DNA of 64,000 nt. Origin: Zhihengliuella sp. ISTPL4. GTDB taxonomy: Bacteria; Actinomycetota; Actinomycetes; Actinomycetales; Microbacteriaceae. Below, piece after piece: positions 42,684 through 52,525 of the stretch. Within the stretch, counting starts at the first letter, position 1. Every line of letters starts with the position of its first letter. The stretch covers positions 1,580,727 to 1,644,726 of the forward strand of contig NZ_CP025422.1 of assembly GCF_002848265.1 (NCBI RefSeq). The letters are read 5' to 3'. The notes beneath the pieces are model-generated. The model did not search any database. It was not told the origin of the DNA and saw only the letters and a list, made by a program, of their open reading frames with translations. Position numbers and translations under genes: made by a program.

Positions 42684-44954
42684 ATGACCGAGATCCTCCC
42701 CAGCTACGTGCAGGGCTCCTGGTGGACGCCCGCCTCCGACGCGGACGCCACCGAGGTGCGCGACGCTTCGACCGGGGAGACGGTGGCCCGCGTCTCCACC
42801 GCCGGCCTCGACCTCGGCGCGGCGCTCGACTTCGCGCGCACCACCGGTCAGGCCGCGCTCGGGGAGCTCACGTTCCACCAGCGCGCCGTCCTGCTCAAGC
42901 AGCTCGCGCTCGCGTTGACCGCCCGCAAGGAGGAGCTGTACGCGCTCTCCAGCCGCACCGGCGCCACCGCGCAGGACTCCTGGGTCGACATCGACGGCGG
43001 CATCGGCGTGCTCTTCGCGTACTCCAGCAAGGGCCGCCGCGAGCTGCCGAACGCGAAGGTCTACGTCGACGGCGCCGTGGAGAACCTGTCGCGAGACGGC
43101 TCCTTCCTCGGTCGGCACATCTACACCCGGCTGCCCGGGGCGGCGGTGCAGATCAACGCCTTCAACTTCCCGGTGTGGGGCTCGCTGGAGAAGTTCGCGC
43201 CGGCCTTCCTCGCCGGTGTCCCCACGGTCGTGAAGCCCGCCACTCCCACCGGCTATCTCACCGAGGCCATGGTGCGCGTGATGGTGGAGTCCGGTCTGCT
43301 GCCCGAGGGATCGTTGCAGCTCGTGTCCGGCAGTGTGCCGGACCTCTTCGACCATCTCCGCCTCGGCGACCTCGTCGCGTTCACCGGTTCCGCGTCGACG
43401 GCCGAGCGGCTCCGGGCGCACGACGCGGTGCAGACCGGCGGGGTCCGCTTCACCAGCGAGACCGACTCGATCAACGCCTCGGTCCTCGGCACGGACGCGG
43501 CCTCCGGCACCCCGGAGTTCGACGCCTACGTGAAGCAGCTCGTCGCGGAGATGACATCGAAGGCCGGGCAGAAGTGCACCGCGATCCGGCGGGCGATCGT
43601 GCCCGAGGATGCGGTGGACGACGTGATCGCCGCCGTGCGCGACCGGCTCGCCGCGCGGATCGTCGTGGGCGACCCGCGCGCCGAGGGCGTGACGATGGGG
43701 CCGCTCGCCTCGACGGCCCAGCGCGACGAGGTGCTCCGACAGGTGGCGCGACTCCGCGAGGGCGGCGGCGAACTCGTCATCGGCTCCCCCGAGACGCCGA
43801 CGATCCGCCGTGCGGACGGCAGCGAGGGCCCCGCGGAGGACGGCGCGTTCGTCGCCCCGATGCTCCTGCGCTTCGCCGATGCGACGAGCCCGGCCGTGAA
43901 CGAGATCGAGGCGTTCGGCCCCGTCTCCAGCATCCTCGGGTATCGCACGCTGGACGAGGCAGCGGCACTCGTGGCCCGGGGCGGCGGCTCGCTCGTGACG
44001 AGTGTCGCGACGCACGACCCGGAGGTCGCGACGACGCTGGCCGCGGGGATCGCGGCGTACAACGGTCGCGTGCTCTTCCTCGACCGCGACGACGCCCGCA
44101 GCTCGACCGGACACGGCTCCCCGCTGCCGAACCTCGTGCACGGCGGCCCCGGCCGCGCGGGCGGCGGCGAGGAGCTCGGCGGCATCCGCGCGGTGCTGCA
44201 CCACATGCAGCGCACGGCGGTGCAGGGCTCCCCGGAGATGATGACCGCGCTCACCGGTGTCTGGCACCAGGGGGCCTCGGCCCGCCCGTTCGACACCGAC
44301 GACGGCGTGCACCCCTTCCGGAAGTCGCTGGCGGAGCTGCGCATCGGCGATCAGGTCGTCAGCCCCTCACGCACCGTCACCCTCGACGACATCGAGACGT
44401 TCGCGGCGTTCACGGGCGACACCTTCTACGCGCACATGGACGAGGCGTCGGCGGCGGCGAACCCCTTCTTCCCCGGACGCGTGGCCCACGGCTACCTGCT
44501 CGTGTCGTGGGCGGCGGGGCTTTTCGTCGACCCGGCTCCCGGTCCCGTGCTCGCGAACTCCGGGCTGGAGAACCTGCGCTTCGTGACCCCGGTCTCCCCC
44601 GGCGACGAGATCCGCGTCGAGCTCACCGCGAAGCAGATCACGCCGCGGGAGACCGACGAGTACGGCGAGGTGCGCTGGGACGCGGTCCTGAAGAACCAGG
44701 ACGACGAGCTCGTCGCGACCTACGACGTCCTGACTCTCGTCGCGAAGGAGCTCACCCCCGCCTGCCCCCGAGACCCCGGGTACTCGTCGAGGCCCCGCCC
44801 TTCCGACGCGGAGAGGGCGGGGCCTCGGCGCGAAGACGGGGGCTCGCGGGTCAGGGGTGGCGGAGGCCGTCGAGGGCGATCGCGACGACGTCGTCGGCGA
44901 GGCGATCGGCGCCCTCACGACCGCCGGGGCGGTACCACTCGACGATCGAGTTGA
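42684..44954 (+). CDS. paaZ: Bifunctional oxepin-CoA hydrolase / 3-oxo-5,6-dehydrosuberyl-CoA semialdehyde dehydrogenase, with C-terminal run-on
   Basis: A 756-residue frame. Residues about 1-520 are the aldehyde dehydrogenase domain (nucleophile C298 in SKAGQKCTAIRRA; VQINAFNFPVWGSLEKFAPAFLAG). Residues about 545-685 are the MaoC-like hydratase domain (FYAHMDEASAAANPFFPGRVAHGYLLVSW). The enzyme opens the oxepin ring and oxidises the aldehyde. The family normally ends near VATYDVLTLVAKE. Here no stop follows: the frame continues about 65 Arg/Gly-rich residues through a hairpin and 104 nt into the convergent paaR gene. AAGGG 7 nt upstream supports the ATG at 42684. Confidence 0.9.
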   Translation: MTEILPSYVQGSWWTPASDADATEVRDASTGETVARVSTAGLDLGAALDFARTTGQAALGELTFHQRAVLLKQLALALTARKEELYALSSRTGATAQDSWVDIDGGIGVLFAYSSKGRRELPNAKVYVDGAVENLSRDGSFLGRHIYTRLPGAAVQINAFNFPVWGSLEKFAPAFLAGVPTVVKPATPTGYLTEAMVRVMVESGLLPEGSLQLVSGSVPDLFDHLRLGDLVAFTGSASTAERLRAHDAVQTGGVRFTSETDSINASVLGTDAASGTPEFDAYVKQLVAEMTSKAGQKCTAIRRAIVPEDAVDDVIAAVRDRLAARIVVGDPRAEGVTMGPLASTAQRDEVLRQVARLREGGGELVIGSPETPTIRRADGSEGPAEDGAFVAPMLLRFADATSPAVNEIEAFGPVSSILGYRTLDEAAALVARGGGSLVTSVATHDPEVATTLAAGIAAYNGRVLFLDRDDARSSTGHGSPLPNLVHGGPGRAGGGEELGGIRAVLHHMQRTAVQGSPEMMTALTGVWHQGASARPFDTDDGVHPFRKSLAELRIGDQVVSPSRTVTLDDIETFAAFTGDTFYAHMDEASAAANPFFPGRVAHGYLLVSWAAGLFVDPAPGPVLANSGLENLRFVTPVSPGDEIRVELTAKQITPRETDEYGEVRWDAVLKNQDDELVATYDVLTLVAKELTPACPRDPGYSSRPRPSDAERAGPRREDGGSRVRGGGGRRGRSRRRRRRGDRRPHDRRGGTTRRSS
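44789..44826. terminator. 13-bp hairpin between paaZ and paaR
   Basis: GAGGCCCCGCCCT pairs perfectly with AGGGCGGGGCCTC across a 12-nt loop. It looks like a bidirectional terminator, yet lies inside the paaZ frame. Confidence 0.65.
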
Positions 44955-45459
44955 TCATGCCGAACGTCAGGCGGGCCACGACGGCCGCGTCGATGTCGGA
45001 GCGCAGGGCGCCCTCGGCCTGCGCCTCCGCGACGAGGGCCGTGATGCGACGGTCGAACGCCCGCCGCCGGGTGAGGGCGCGGCGCTCGACGTCGGTGTTC
45101 CCGCGCACGCGCAGCAGCAGCGTCACCGCGGGGAGCTGGTCCACGAGCACATGCACGGCCCCGCGGAGCACGTGCTCCAGGCGGGCGACGGCGTCGGTCG
45201 TTTCCGCACCGTCCGGGAGCGGGGCGTCGACCACGGCCTCCAGTCCGCCGAGGGCGCTGTCGAGAGCGCGGTCGAGCATCTCGTCCTTCGACCCGAAGTG
45301 ATGGTAGATCGCCGACTTCGACAGCCCGAGGCGCTCCGCGAGCATCCCGATCGAGGTCGCGTCGTAGCCGTGCTCGTTGAAGGCGGCCACCGCGACGGCG
45401 AGGATCCCCTGCTGGTCGTACCCGGGGCGGCCGCGCCGCGTGGTCTGCATCTCGGACAT
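44851..45459 (-). CDS. paaR: TetR family regulator, probable phenylacetate repressor PaaR
   Basis: A 202-residue TetR protein with HTH YDATSIGMLAERLGLSKSAIYHHFGSKDEMLDRAL and a C-terminal TetR_C_17-like ligand domain. TetR-type PaaR proteins in actinobacteria and Thermus repress paa genes and release DNA on binding phenylacetyl-CoA. It lies between paaZ and paaK, the centre of the regulon. Its own upstream 63 bp hold no copy of the paa palindrome, so it may not be autoregulated by that site. Start ATG at 45459 follows GAGACT and a G-run; an ATG at 45450 is the alternative. Confidence 0.87.
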   Translation of the reverse strand: MSEMQTTRRGRPGYDQQGILAVAVAAFNEHGYDATSIGMLAERLGLSKSAIYHHFGSKDEMLDRALDSALGGLEAVVDAPLPDGAETTDAVARLEHVLRGAVHVLVDQLPAVTLLLRVRGNTDVERRALTRRRAFDRRITALVAEAQAEGALRSDIDAAVVARLTFGMINSIVEWYRPGGREGADRLADDVVAIALDGLRHP

Positions 45460-45522
45460 CCCCCTCAGTCTCGCACCGCCCGCCGCGCGCATCGCGGAGG
45501 TCGACGCCGAGACCCCCGCGTG

Positions 45523-46848
45523 TCAGCGCAGGTCGTAGACGCGCTTGTACTTGCCCTCGCTGCGCGGCAGCGCCCCCGGCTCCTCCAGGCGGACGGCGAC
45601 CGACGAGCCGATGAACACCTTGATGCGCTGCACGAGCACCTGCGCCGCCGCCTCACACGTCTCCAGGGACAGGTCGGGGTGCCGCTCGATACGGACGGTG
45701 AGGGCGTCCATCCGCCCTTCCTTCGTCAGCTCCAGGATGAAGTGCGGCGTGAGCTGCTCGATCCCGAGCACCAGCTCCTCGATCTGCGTCGGGAAGAGGT
45801 TGACGCCGCGCAGGATGATCATGTCGTCGTTGCGCCCGGTGACCTTCTCCATCCGCCGCATACCCGGACGCGCCGTGCCGGGGAGCAGGCGGGTGATGTC
45901 GCGCGTGCGGTACCGGATGACGGGGAACGCCTCCTTGGTGAGCGAGGTGAAGACGAGCTCTCCCCGCTCGCCGTCCGGCAGCGCCTGCAGCGAGTCGCCG
46001 TCGATCACCTCCGGGAGGAAGTGGTCCTCCCACAGGTGCGGGCCGTCCTTGGTCTCGAGGCACTCGTTGCCGACGCCCGGCCCCATGACCTCGCTGAGCC
46101 CGAAGATGTCGAGGGCGTCGATGCCGAGCCGCTGCTCCAGCTCGTGCCGCATCTCGTTGGTCCAGGGCTCCGCGCCGAGCACCGCGACCTGGAGCGAGGT
46201 GGACCGCGGGTCGATGCCCTGCGCGGCCATCGCGTCGGCGATCGTGAGGAGGTAGCTCGGGGTGCACAGGATCGCGTCCGGCTCGAAGTCGCGGATGAGC
46301 TGCACCTGCCGCGCGGTCTGCCCGCCCGACATGGGGATCACGGTCGCCCCCAGCGCCTCGATGCCGGCATGCGCCCCGAGCCCGCCCGTGAACAGGCCGT
46401 AGCCGTAGGCGTTGTGCACCTTCATGCCGCGACGGATGCCGCTGGCGCGGAGAGACCGGGCCACCAGCGCCCCCCAGCGGTCGAGATCGCCGCGCGTGTA
46501 GCCGACGACGGTCGGGCGGCCGGTCGTTCCGCTGGACGCGTGGATGCGGGCGACGTCGGCCATCGGCACCGCGAACATCCCGAACGGATACGTCTCGCGC
46601 AGGTCGTCCTTGGTGGTGAAGGGCAGCCGATGCACGTCGTCGAGGGTGCGGATGTCGTCGGGGTGCACGCCCGCCTCGTCGAACTTCCGCGTGTAGAGCG
46701 GGACGTTGCGGTAGGCGTGCTGCACGGTCCACCGGAGGCGCTCGAGCTGCAGGCGCTCGATCTCGGCGCGGCTCAGCCGCTCCTCGGGGTCGAGCTCATC
46801 GGTCGTCGGCGGGCGGAGGGCGGAGGCGGGGGCGGTCATCGTCGACAC
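45523..46848 (-). CDS. paaK: Phenylacetate-CoA ligase
   Basis: A 441-residue adenylate-forming ligase with the P-loop-like HASSGTTGRPTVVGYTRGDL, the PaaK-type IFGLSEVMGPGVGNEC, the adenine/ribose region PVIRYRTRDITRLLPGTARPGMRRMEKVTGRNDDMIILRGVNLFPTQIE, and the C-terminal lid. It forms phenylacetyl-CoA from phenylacetate, ATP and CoA, the first committed step. GAGGAG 5 nt upstream favours the GTG at 46848 over the ATG at 46839. It lies 23 bp after paaI in one unit. Confidence 0.94.
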   Translation of the reverse strand: MSTMTAPASALRPPTTDELDPEERLSRAEIERLQLERLRWTVQHAYRNVPLYTRKFDEAGVHPDDIRTLDDVHRLPFTTKDDLRETYPFGMFAVPMADVARIHASSGTTGRPTVVGYTRGDLDRWGALVARSLRASGIRRGMKVHNAYGYGLFTGGLGAHAGIEALGATVIPMSGGQTARQVQLIRDFEPDAILCTPSYLLTIADAMAAQGIDPRSTSLQVAVLGAEPWTNEMRHELEQRLGIDALDIFGLSEVMGPGVGNECLETKDGPHLWEDHFLPEVIDGDSLQALPDGERGELVFTSLTKEAFPVIRYRTRDITRLLPGTARPGMRRMEKVTGRNDDMIILRGVNLFPTQIEELVLGIEQLTPHFILELTKEGRMDALTVRIERHPDLSLETCEAAAQVLVQRIKVFIGSSVAVRLEEPGALPRSEGKYKRVYDLR

Positions 46849-46871
46849 GGGGACTCCTCGGAACGGGGGGA

Positions 46872-47297
46872 TCAGAAGGTCTGGGAGGTGGTGCGGGAGC
46901 GGCCGCGGAATTCGGCGACCGCGTCGCCCTGCTCGTCCACGACCGTCACGTCGTAGAGGCCGGAGCGCCCGCTGCGGGTGCGGCGGACGGCCGTCGCGGT
47001 GAGCGTCTGCCCGGCGACGGTGGGCTTGAGGAACGAGATGTCGGCACCGGCGGCGACGGTCACCCGATCGTCCTCGTTGCAGGCGATCGCGAAGGCGGTG
47101 TCGGCGAGCGCGAACACGAGACCGCCGTGGGTGATCTGGAAGCCGTTGGTCATGTCCTCGCGGATGCGCATCGATACGACCGCGTGACCTGGGTCGTCGC
47201 GTTCGACGACGAGCCCGAGCATCGCCGAGGCCCGGTCGCGTTCCATCATGGCCCGGTTCGGCCGCACGGCCTCCGCCGTATCCGTCGCCTCCGTCAT
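46872..47297 (-). CDS. paaI: Hydroxyphenylacetyl-CoA thioesterase
   Basis: A 141-residue hotdog-fold thioesterase with NGFQITHGGLVFALADTAFAIACN (HGG and catalytic Asp) and ADISFLKPTVAGQTL. PaaI hydrolyses ring-hydroxylated or dead-end CoA esters to save CoA when the pathway stalls. It leads the paaI-paaK unit; a PaaR-type palindrome lies 54 bp upstream. Confidence 0.92.
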   Translation of the reverse strand: MTEATDTAEAVRPNRAMMERDRASAMLGLVVERDDPGHAVVSMRIREDMTNGFQITHGGLVFALADTAFAIACNEDDRVTVAAGADISFLKPTVAGQTLTATAVRRTRSGRSGLYDVTVVDEQGDAVAEFRGRSRTTSQTF

Positions 47298-47350
47298 CGC
47301 CGACCTCCTCGTCGCGCTGGGACGGGACGACCGCGTCCCGTCCGCCCATA

Positions 47351-47374
47351 GTAACTGAACGATCGGTCAGTAAC
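47351..47374. promoter_or_regulatory. PaaR-type operator upstream of paaI-paaK
   Basis: GTAACTGA-ACGATCGG-TCAGTAAC, the most symmetric of the four copies (20 of 24 positions pair). It shares ACGATCGGTCAGTAA with the site at 39786. Confidence 0.82.
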
Positions 47375-47405
47375 GCAAGGAGGTCGGCGGATCGAGCGGA
47401 ATCGC

Positions 47406-49955
47406 TCAGTCGCCACCGCCGAAGACGCGAACTGCTGCGCTGCGCGCCTCCGCGGCGGTCGCCGCGCGGCTCGCACCTTCGGCCGCACGCCGGCACTCGT
47501 CCGGGCCCACCGCGTCGAGCGCGGCCGCCACCCGCCCGAGCGCGCGAGGCGTCATCGACAGCGAGGTCGCGCCGAGCCCCACGAGCACGGGGGCGAGTGC
47601 CGGGTCACCGGCCGCCTCCCCGCAGATGCCGACGGGCTTGCCCGCCGCGCGCCCCGCCGCCCCGACCGTCCCGATGAGCCGCAGGACCGCCGGCTGCCAG
47701 GGATCGTTGAGATCGGCGAGCGCACTCGACAGCCGGTCCGCGGCCAGCGTGTACTGCGCGAGGTCGTTGGTCCCGAGACTCACGAAGTCCACGACCTCGA
47801 ACAGCTCAGCCGCCAGGAGTGCCGCCGCCGGGGTTTCGATCATGATCCCCGCTCTGTCCAGCCCCGCGGCACGGCACCGCGCGGCGAAGTCGGCGGCCTC
47901 GTCGACCGTGGCGACCATCGGCGCCATGACCTCCACCTCGGCGGACTCCGCATCGGCGGCCCTGGCGAGCGCGCGGAGCTGATCGTCGAGCAGGGCGGGC
48001 CGGCGACGGGAGAGGCGCAGACCCCGGACACCGAGCGCGGGATTGTCCTCGTCGTCGTCGTTCGCGAACGGCAAGGGCTTGTCGCTCCCCGCATCCAGCG
48101 TGCGCACGACGACCTTCCGCCCGGGGAATGCGCGCAGCACCCCGCGGTACGCCTCGACCTGCTCCTCGATGCTCGGCGCCTCCGTCCGGTCGAGGAAGCA
48201 GAACTCGGTGCGGAAGAGTCCGACCCCCTCGGCGTGCGCCGCGGCGGCACTCTCGGCGTCCGAGGCCCCGCCGACGTTGGCCAGGAGCGGTACGCGGGTC
48301 CCGTCCGCGAGACGGCCCCGTCCGTCGAAGGTCACCACGACCGCCGCGGCCCGCGCCTCGGCGATCTCCGCCTCGTCCGGGTCGACGTGGATCGTGCCGC
48401 GATCCCCGTCGACGAGGAGCATGGCCCCCTCGGGGATGCCGGTCGCCCCTGGCGCTCCGACCACGGCCGGGAGCCCCAGCGCCCGCGCGATGATCGCCGT
48501 GTGCGACGTGGGTCCGCCGTCCGCGGTCACGAGAGCGACGCAGCTCCCGCCGTCCAGCGCTGCCGTGTCGGCGGGAGCGAGGTCGGTCGCGACGAGCACG
48601 AACGGCTCGTCTCGTTCGGGGACGCCTGGCAGGTCCACCCGGAGGATCTCGGCGATCATGCGGTCGCGGACGTCACGGATGTCGGCGGCGCGTTCCGCCA
48701 TCCTCCCGCCGAGAGCCGTGAGTGCGGCTTCGTGCGCCGCGGACGTCTCCCAGACCGCCCGCGCCGCCGTCCGCCCCTGTGCGCGCACGAGGGCGGTGGC
48801 TTCGGCGACGAGCTCCGGGTCCGAGGCGAGGAGCCGGGACGCGTCCAGGATCGCCCGCGCCTCTCCGCGGGCCCGCTCGGCGCGCGAGCGCAGCTGATCG
48901 GCGACGGCGACCGCCGCCCACTCGATCGTGGAGACCTCGGCCTCCCGACCCTCCGGCGGGACGACGGTCTCGGCATCCGGTTCGGGGAGTGCCGGTGCGA
49001 GGGACACCGCCCTCGCGGCCACACGTCCGGGGCTGACGCCGCGGCCCTGCAGCACGGATCCGGAGACGATCTCCGGTGCCGGCGCCGACTCGTGGTCGGC
49101 CCGGGCTCCCGCCTGGTCGTCGCCGGCGGTGGCGCGCGCGGGCGCGGGTGCGGGTGCGGTTCCGGGGCTGCCTGCGGCGCCCTCGTCCGTCTCGACGCCC
49201 TCGCCAAACCCGCCCTGGAAGAGCGACACCAGGCGGTCGATCGCCGCCTCCGCGTCGGCTCCCCGACCCGTGAGCTCGATCTCGGTCCCCTGACGTGCGC
49301 CGAGTGCGAGCAGCCGGGTCAGGCTCCCGGCCGCGGCTTCCGGGCCGTCCGGCAGCCGCCGCAGGCGCACGTCCGCGCCCGCCGCCGATTCCGCGATCAG
49401 GGCGGCGGGCCGGGCGTGGATGCCGAGAGGGTTGCGCACCCGCACACGACGGGACACCGTCTCCCCGGCCGGCTCCGACCCGTCAGGAGCGGGCTCCGCG
49501 GGCGACGTCTCGATGTCTTCTGCCGTCGCATCGTCCGTCGGGCCGAGCTGACCGGTCTTCGCGGCGAGGGCCGACGCGGCTTCGCCGGCGACCGCATCGA
49601 GGTCGCCCCCGGCCGCCGCGGCCACGACCGCGGCGAGGAGCCCCTCGACGAACGGCGCGGGCGCGAGCCGCACCGGCACGTCGCTGCTGCGCAATTCGAG
49701 CGCGAGCTCGGCGCTCAGCACGGCCGAACCGAGGTCCATGAGCACGAGCACGCCGTCGACGTCAGGGGCGAGCTCGTCGATCGCCGCCGACACCGCGACG
49801 GCGTCCGTCCCGAGGATCGGCGCGCCCTCCGCGTCCACACCCGCACCGGCCGCCACACGGACCTGCACGCCGCCGCCCGGCACCATCTGCAGGGCGAGTT
49901 CGAGTGCCGCCTCCCCGAGCCGGGCACTGTGGGAGACGGCGACGATCCCGATCAT
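47406..49955 (-). CDS. dhaM: DhaM-HPr-enzyme I fusion phosphotransferase
   Basis: An 849-residue multiphosphoryl transfer protein. Residues 1-130 are the DhaM EIIA domain with H9 (VAVSHSA). Residues about 168-255 are HPr with H180 (NPLGIHARPAA). Residues about 290-849 are PTS enzyme I with phospho-His H485 (GGPTSHTAIIARALGLPAVVGA) and PEP-site segments GLFRTEFCFLDR and SLGTNDLAQYTLAADR. Acidic/Ala-Pro linkers join the parts. It passes phosphate from PEP to DhaL-bound ADP to drive dihydroxyacetone phosphorylation, independent of separate ptsHI. It overlaps dhaL by ATGA. Confidence 0.93.
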   Translation of the reverse strand: MIGIVAVSHSARLGEAALELALQMVPGGGVQVRVAAGAGVDAEGAPILGTDAVAVSAAIDELAPDVDGVLVLMDLGSAVLSAELALELRSSDVPVRLAPAPFVEGLLAAVVAAAAGGDLDAVAGEAASALAAKTGQLGPTDDATAEDIETSPAEPAPDGSEPAGETVSRRVRVRNPLGIHARPAALIAESAAGADVRLRRLPDGPEAAAGSLTRLLALGARQGTEIELTGRGADAEAAIDRLVSLFQGGFGEGVETDEGAAGSPGTAPAPAPARATAGDDQAGARADHESAPAPEIVSGSVLQGRGVSPGRVAARAVSLAPALPEPDAETVVPPEGREAEVSTIEWAAVAVADQLRSRAERARGEARAILDASRLLASDPELVAEATALVRAQGRTAARAVWETSAAHEAALTALGGRMAERAADIRDVRDRMIAEILRVDLPGVPERDEPFVLVATDLAPADTAALDGGSCVALVTADGGPTSHTAIIARALGLPAVVGAPGATGIPEGAMLLVDGDRGTIHVDPDEAEIAEARAAAVVVTFDGRGRLADGTRVPLLANVGGASDAESAAAAHAEGVGLFRTEFCFLDRTEAPSIEEQVEAYRGVLRAFPGRKVVVRTLDAGSDKPLPFANDDDEDNPALGVRGLRLSRRRPALLDDQLRALARAADAESAEVEVMAPMVATVDEAADFAARCRAAGLDRAGIMIETPAAALLAAELFEVVDFVSLGTNDLAQYTLAADRLSSALADLNDPWQPAVLRLIGTVGAAGRAAGKPVGICGEAAGDPALAPVLVGLGATSLSMTPRALGRVAAALDAVGPDECRRAAEGASRAATAAEARSAAVRVFGGGD

Positions 49956-50592
49956 CCGGCGTCCGCGAGGGCCGCCGCGAGCGCCTCGAACAGGAGCGCG
50001 GTCGAGGCGGCACCGGGGTCGAGGTGACCGGCGCTGCGCTCACCGAGGTAGCTCGCCCTGCCCTTCCGGGCGACGAGCGGCACCGTGGCGTCGCGGCCGG
50101 CGACCGCGGCATCCGCCGCCGCCCTGGCAGCGGCCGCCGTATCCGCACCTCCGGCGAGGGCCGTGTCGAAGGCGTCCACCGCGGGGGCCATCGCGTCGAA
50201 CATCGTCTTGTCGCCCGCCTCGGGCTTGCCCCGTGCGACGATGCCCTCGAGCCCCGCCCGCAGTGCGGCGGCGAGCGCCGGTCCGTCCAGTGTCGTCACC
50301 GCACCGGCGGACATCCCCATGCGCAGGAAGAACGTGCCGTAGAGGGGGCCACTCGCACCGCCCACCGAGCTCACCAGCGTCATGCCGACGGTCTTGAGCA
50401 GCTCGTCGATCGTCGCGGGCGTCGTCGCCGCGAGCTTCTCCCCGACCGCCGTGAAGCCGCGCGCCATGTTCGCACCGTGATCGGCGTCCCCGATGGCGGA
50501 GTCCAGTTCCGTGAGCCAGTCCCGCTGCGCCGTGACGGCTTCCCGGTACCGGGAGATCCAGTCGACGAGGACGTCGGTGCCGACGGTCGCCA

Positions 50593-50593
<1 letters not shown>
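49952..50593 (-). CDS. dhaL: Dihydroxyacetone kinase subunit DhaL
   Basis: A 213-residue helical subunit binding ADP through Mg2+; the metal-binding stretch ELDSAIGDADHGANMARGF is conserved, as is SSVGGASGPLYGTFFLRMG. It receives phosphate from DhaM and transfers it to dihydroxyacetone held by DhaK. ATGA overlaps join it to dhaK upstream and dhaM downstream. Confidence 0.94.
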
Positions 50594-51585
<992 letters not shown>

Positions 51586-51624
51586 CCTGCGATCTCCTTT
51601 GATGCGGCGTGAGTCTCGAGCAAA

Positions 51625-51639
51625 AATCCGAAAAGGATT
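51625..51639. promoter_or_regulatory. Inverted repeat in dhaK/IclR divergent promoter
   Basis: AATCC-GAAAA-GGATT is a perfect 5-bp inverted repeat in an AT-rich patch 40 bp from dhaK. It is a candidate binding site for the adjacent IclR protein. Confidence 0.4.
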
Positions 51640-51733
51640 CGTCAATGTCGAATATGCTCGGAGCCTGCCGGGTTGTCAAGATCGATCCGGCGACCGGAAA
51701 CCCGGCTCGACGACGACCGGAAGGAGCACGGGC

Positions 51734-52501
51734 ATGATCCAGGCGATCGACCGAGCGGCGAAGATCCTCGACCTGCTCCAAGGCGCCCGCCACCTCGGCA
51801 TCACGGACCTGTCCGCGGCCCTGAGCCTTCCGCCGTCGACCGTGCACGGTCTGGTGAAGTCGCTGCGCGCGCACGGCCTCGTCGCGAAGGAGCGCGGCGG
51901 ACAGCGCTACATGCTCGGCCCCACCCTGCTGCGCCTGAGCAACGTGTACCTCGACACCCTGGACGTGCGGGCGCGGGCGATGCGCTGGACCCAGGAGCTG
52001 GCGCGGCGGACGGAGCTGTCCGTGCGTCTCGGCGCGCCGCACCTCACGGATGTCCTCGTGATCCACCACAACCTTCGCCCCGACGACAGCCCGCAGATGC
52101 TGGAGACGGGGATGGCCGTCCCCGCACATGCCTCCGCGATGGGGAAGGTGCTCCTCGCCTACGACCAGGGCTTCCAGCAGAGCGTGTTCGCGGAGCCCCT
52201 GAGCAGCCTCACCGGCGACACCATCACTGACGTCGCCCGACTGACCCTCGAGCTGCCGGGGATCGCGGAGCGCGGGACGGCGGCCGAGACGGACGAGGCC
52301 GTGCTCGGCGAATCCTCCCTCGCCGCCCCGATCGCCGACGCCTCGAACACGATCGTCGCCGCCGTCGCCGTCGTGCTGCCGACGTCGGAGGCCCCCGCAT
52401 CCGACGCGACCATGCACGCGCTGCGGGACACGGCACGGAACATCTCCCGCGAACTCGGCGCGACGACCTGGCCGCCACCCGTGGCCCCCGCCGAGGACTG
52501 A
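51734..52501 (+). CDS. IclR family transcriptional regulator
   Basis: A 255-residue regulator with a winged HTH (ITDLSAALSLPPSTVHGLVKSLRAHGLVAKERGGQRYMLG) and a C-terminal IclR effector domain (PAHASAMGKVLLAYDQG). Its place opposite dhaKLM resembles GylR-type control of glycerol or dihydroxyacetone use. AAGGAG lies before the ATG at 51734. Confidence 0.91.
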   Translation: MIQAIDRAAKILDLLQGARHLGITDLSAALSLPPSTVHGLVKSLRAHGLVAKERGGQRYMLGPTLLRLSNVYLDTLDVRARAMRWTQELARRTELSVRLGAPHLTDVLVIHHNLRPDDSPQMLETGMAVPAHASAMGKVLLAYDQGFQQSVFAEPLSSLTGDTITDVARLTLELPGIAERGTAAETDEAVLGESSLAAPIADASNTIVAAVAVVLPTSEAPASDATMHALRDTARNISRELGATTWPPPVAPAED

Positions 52502-52525
52502 CGGCGTCGGTTCGGGGACCGGTGC

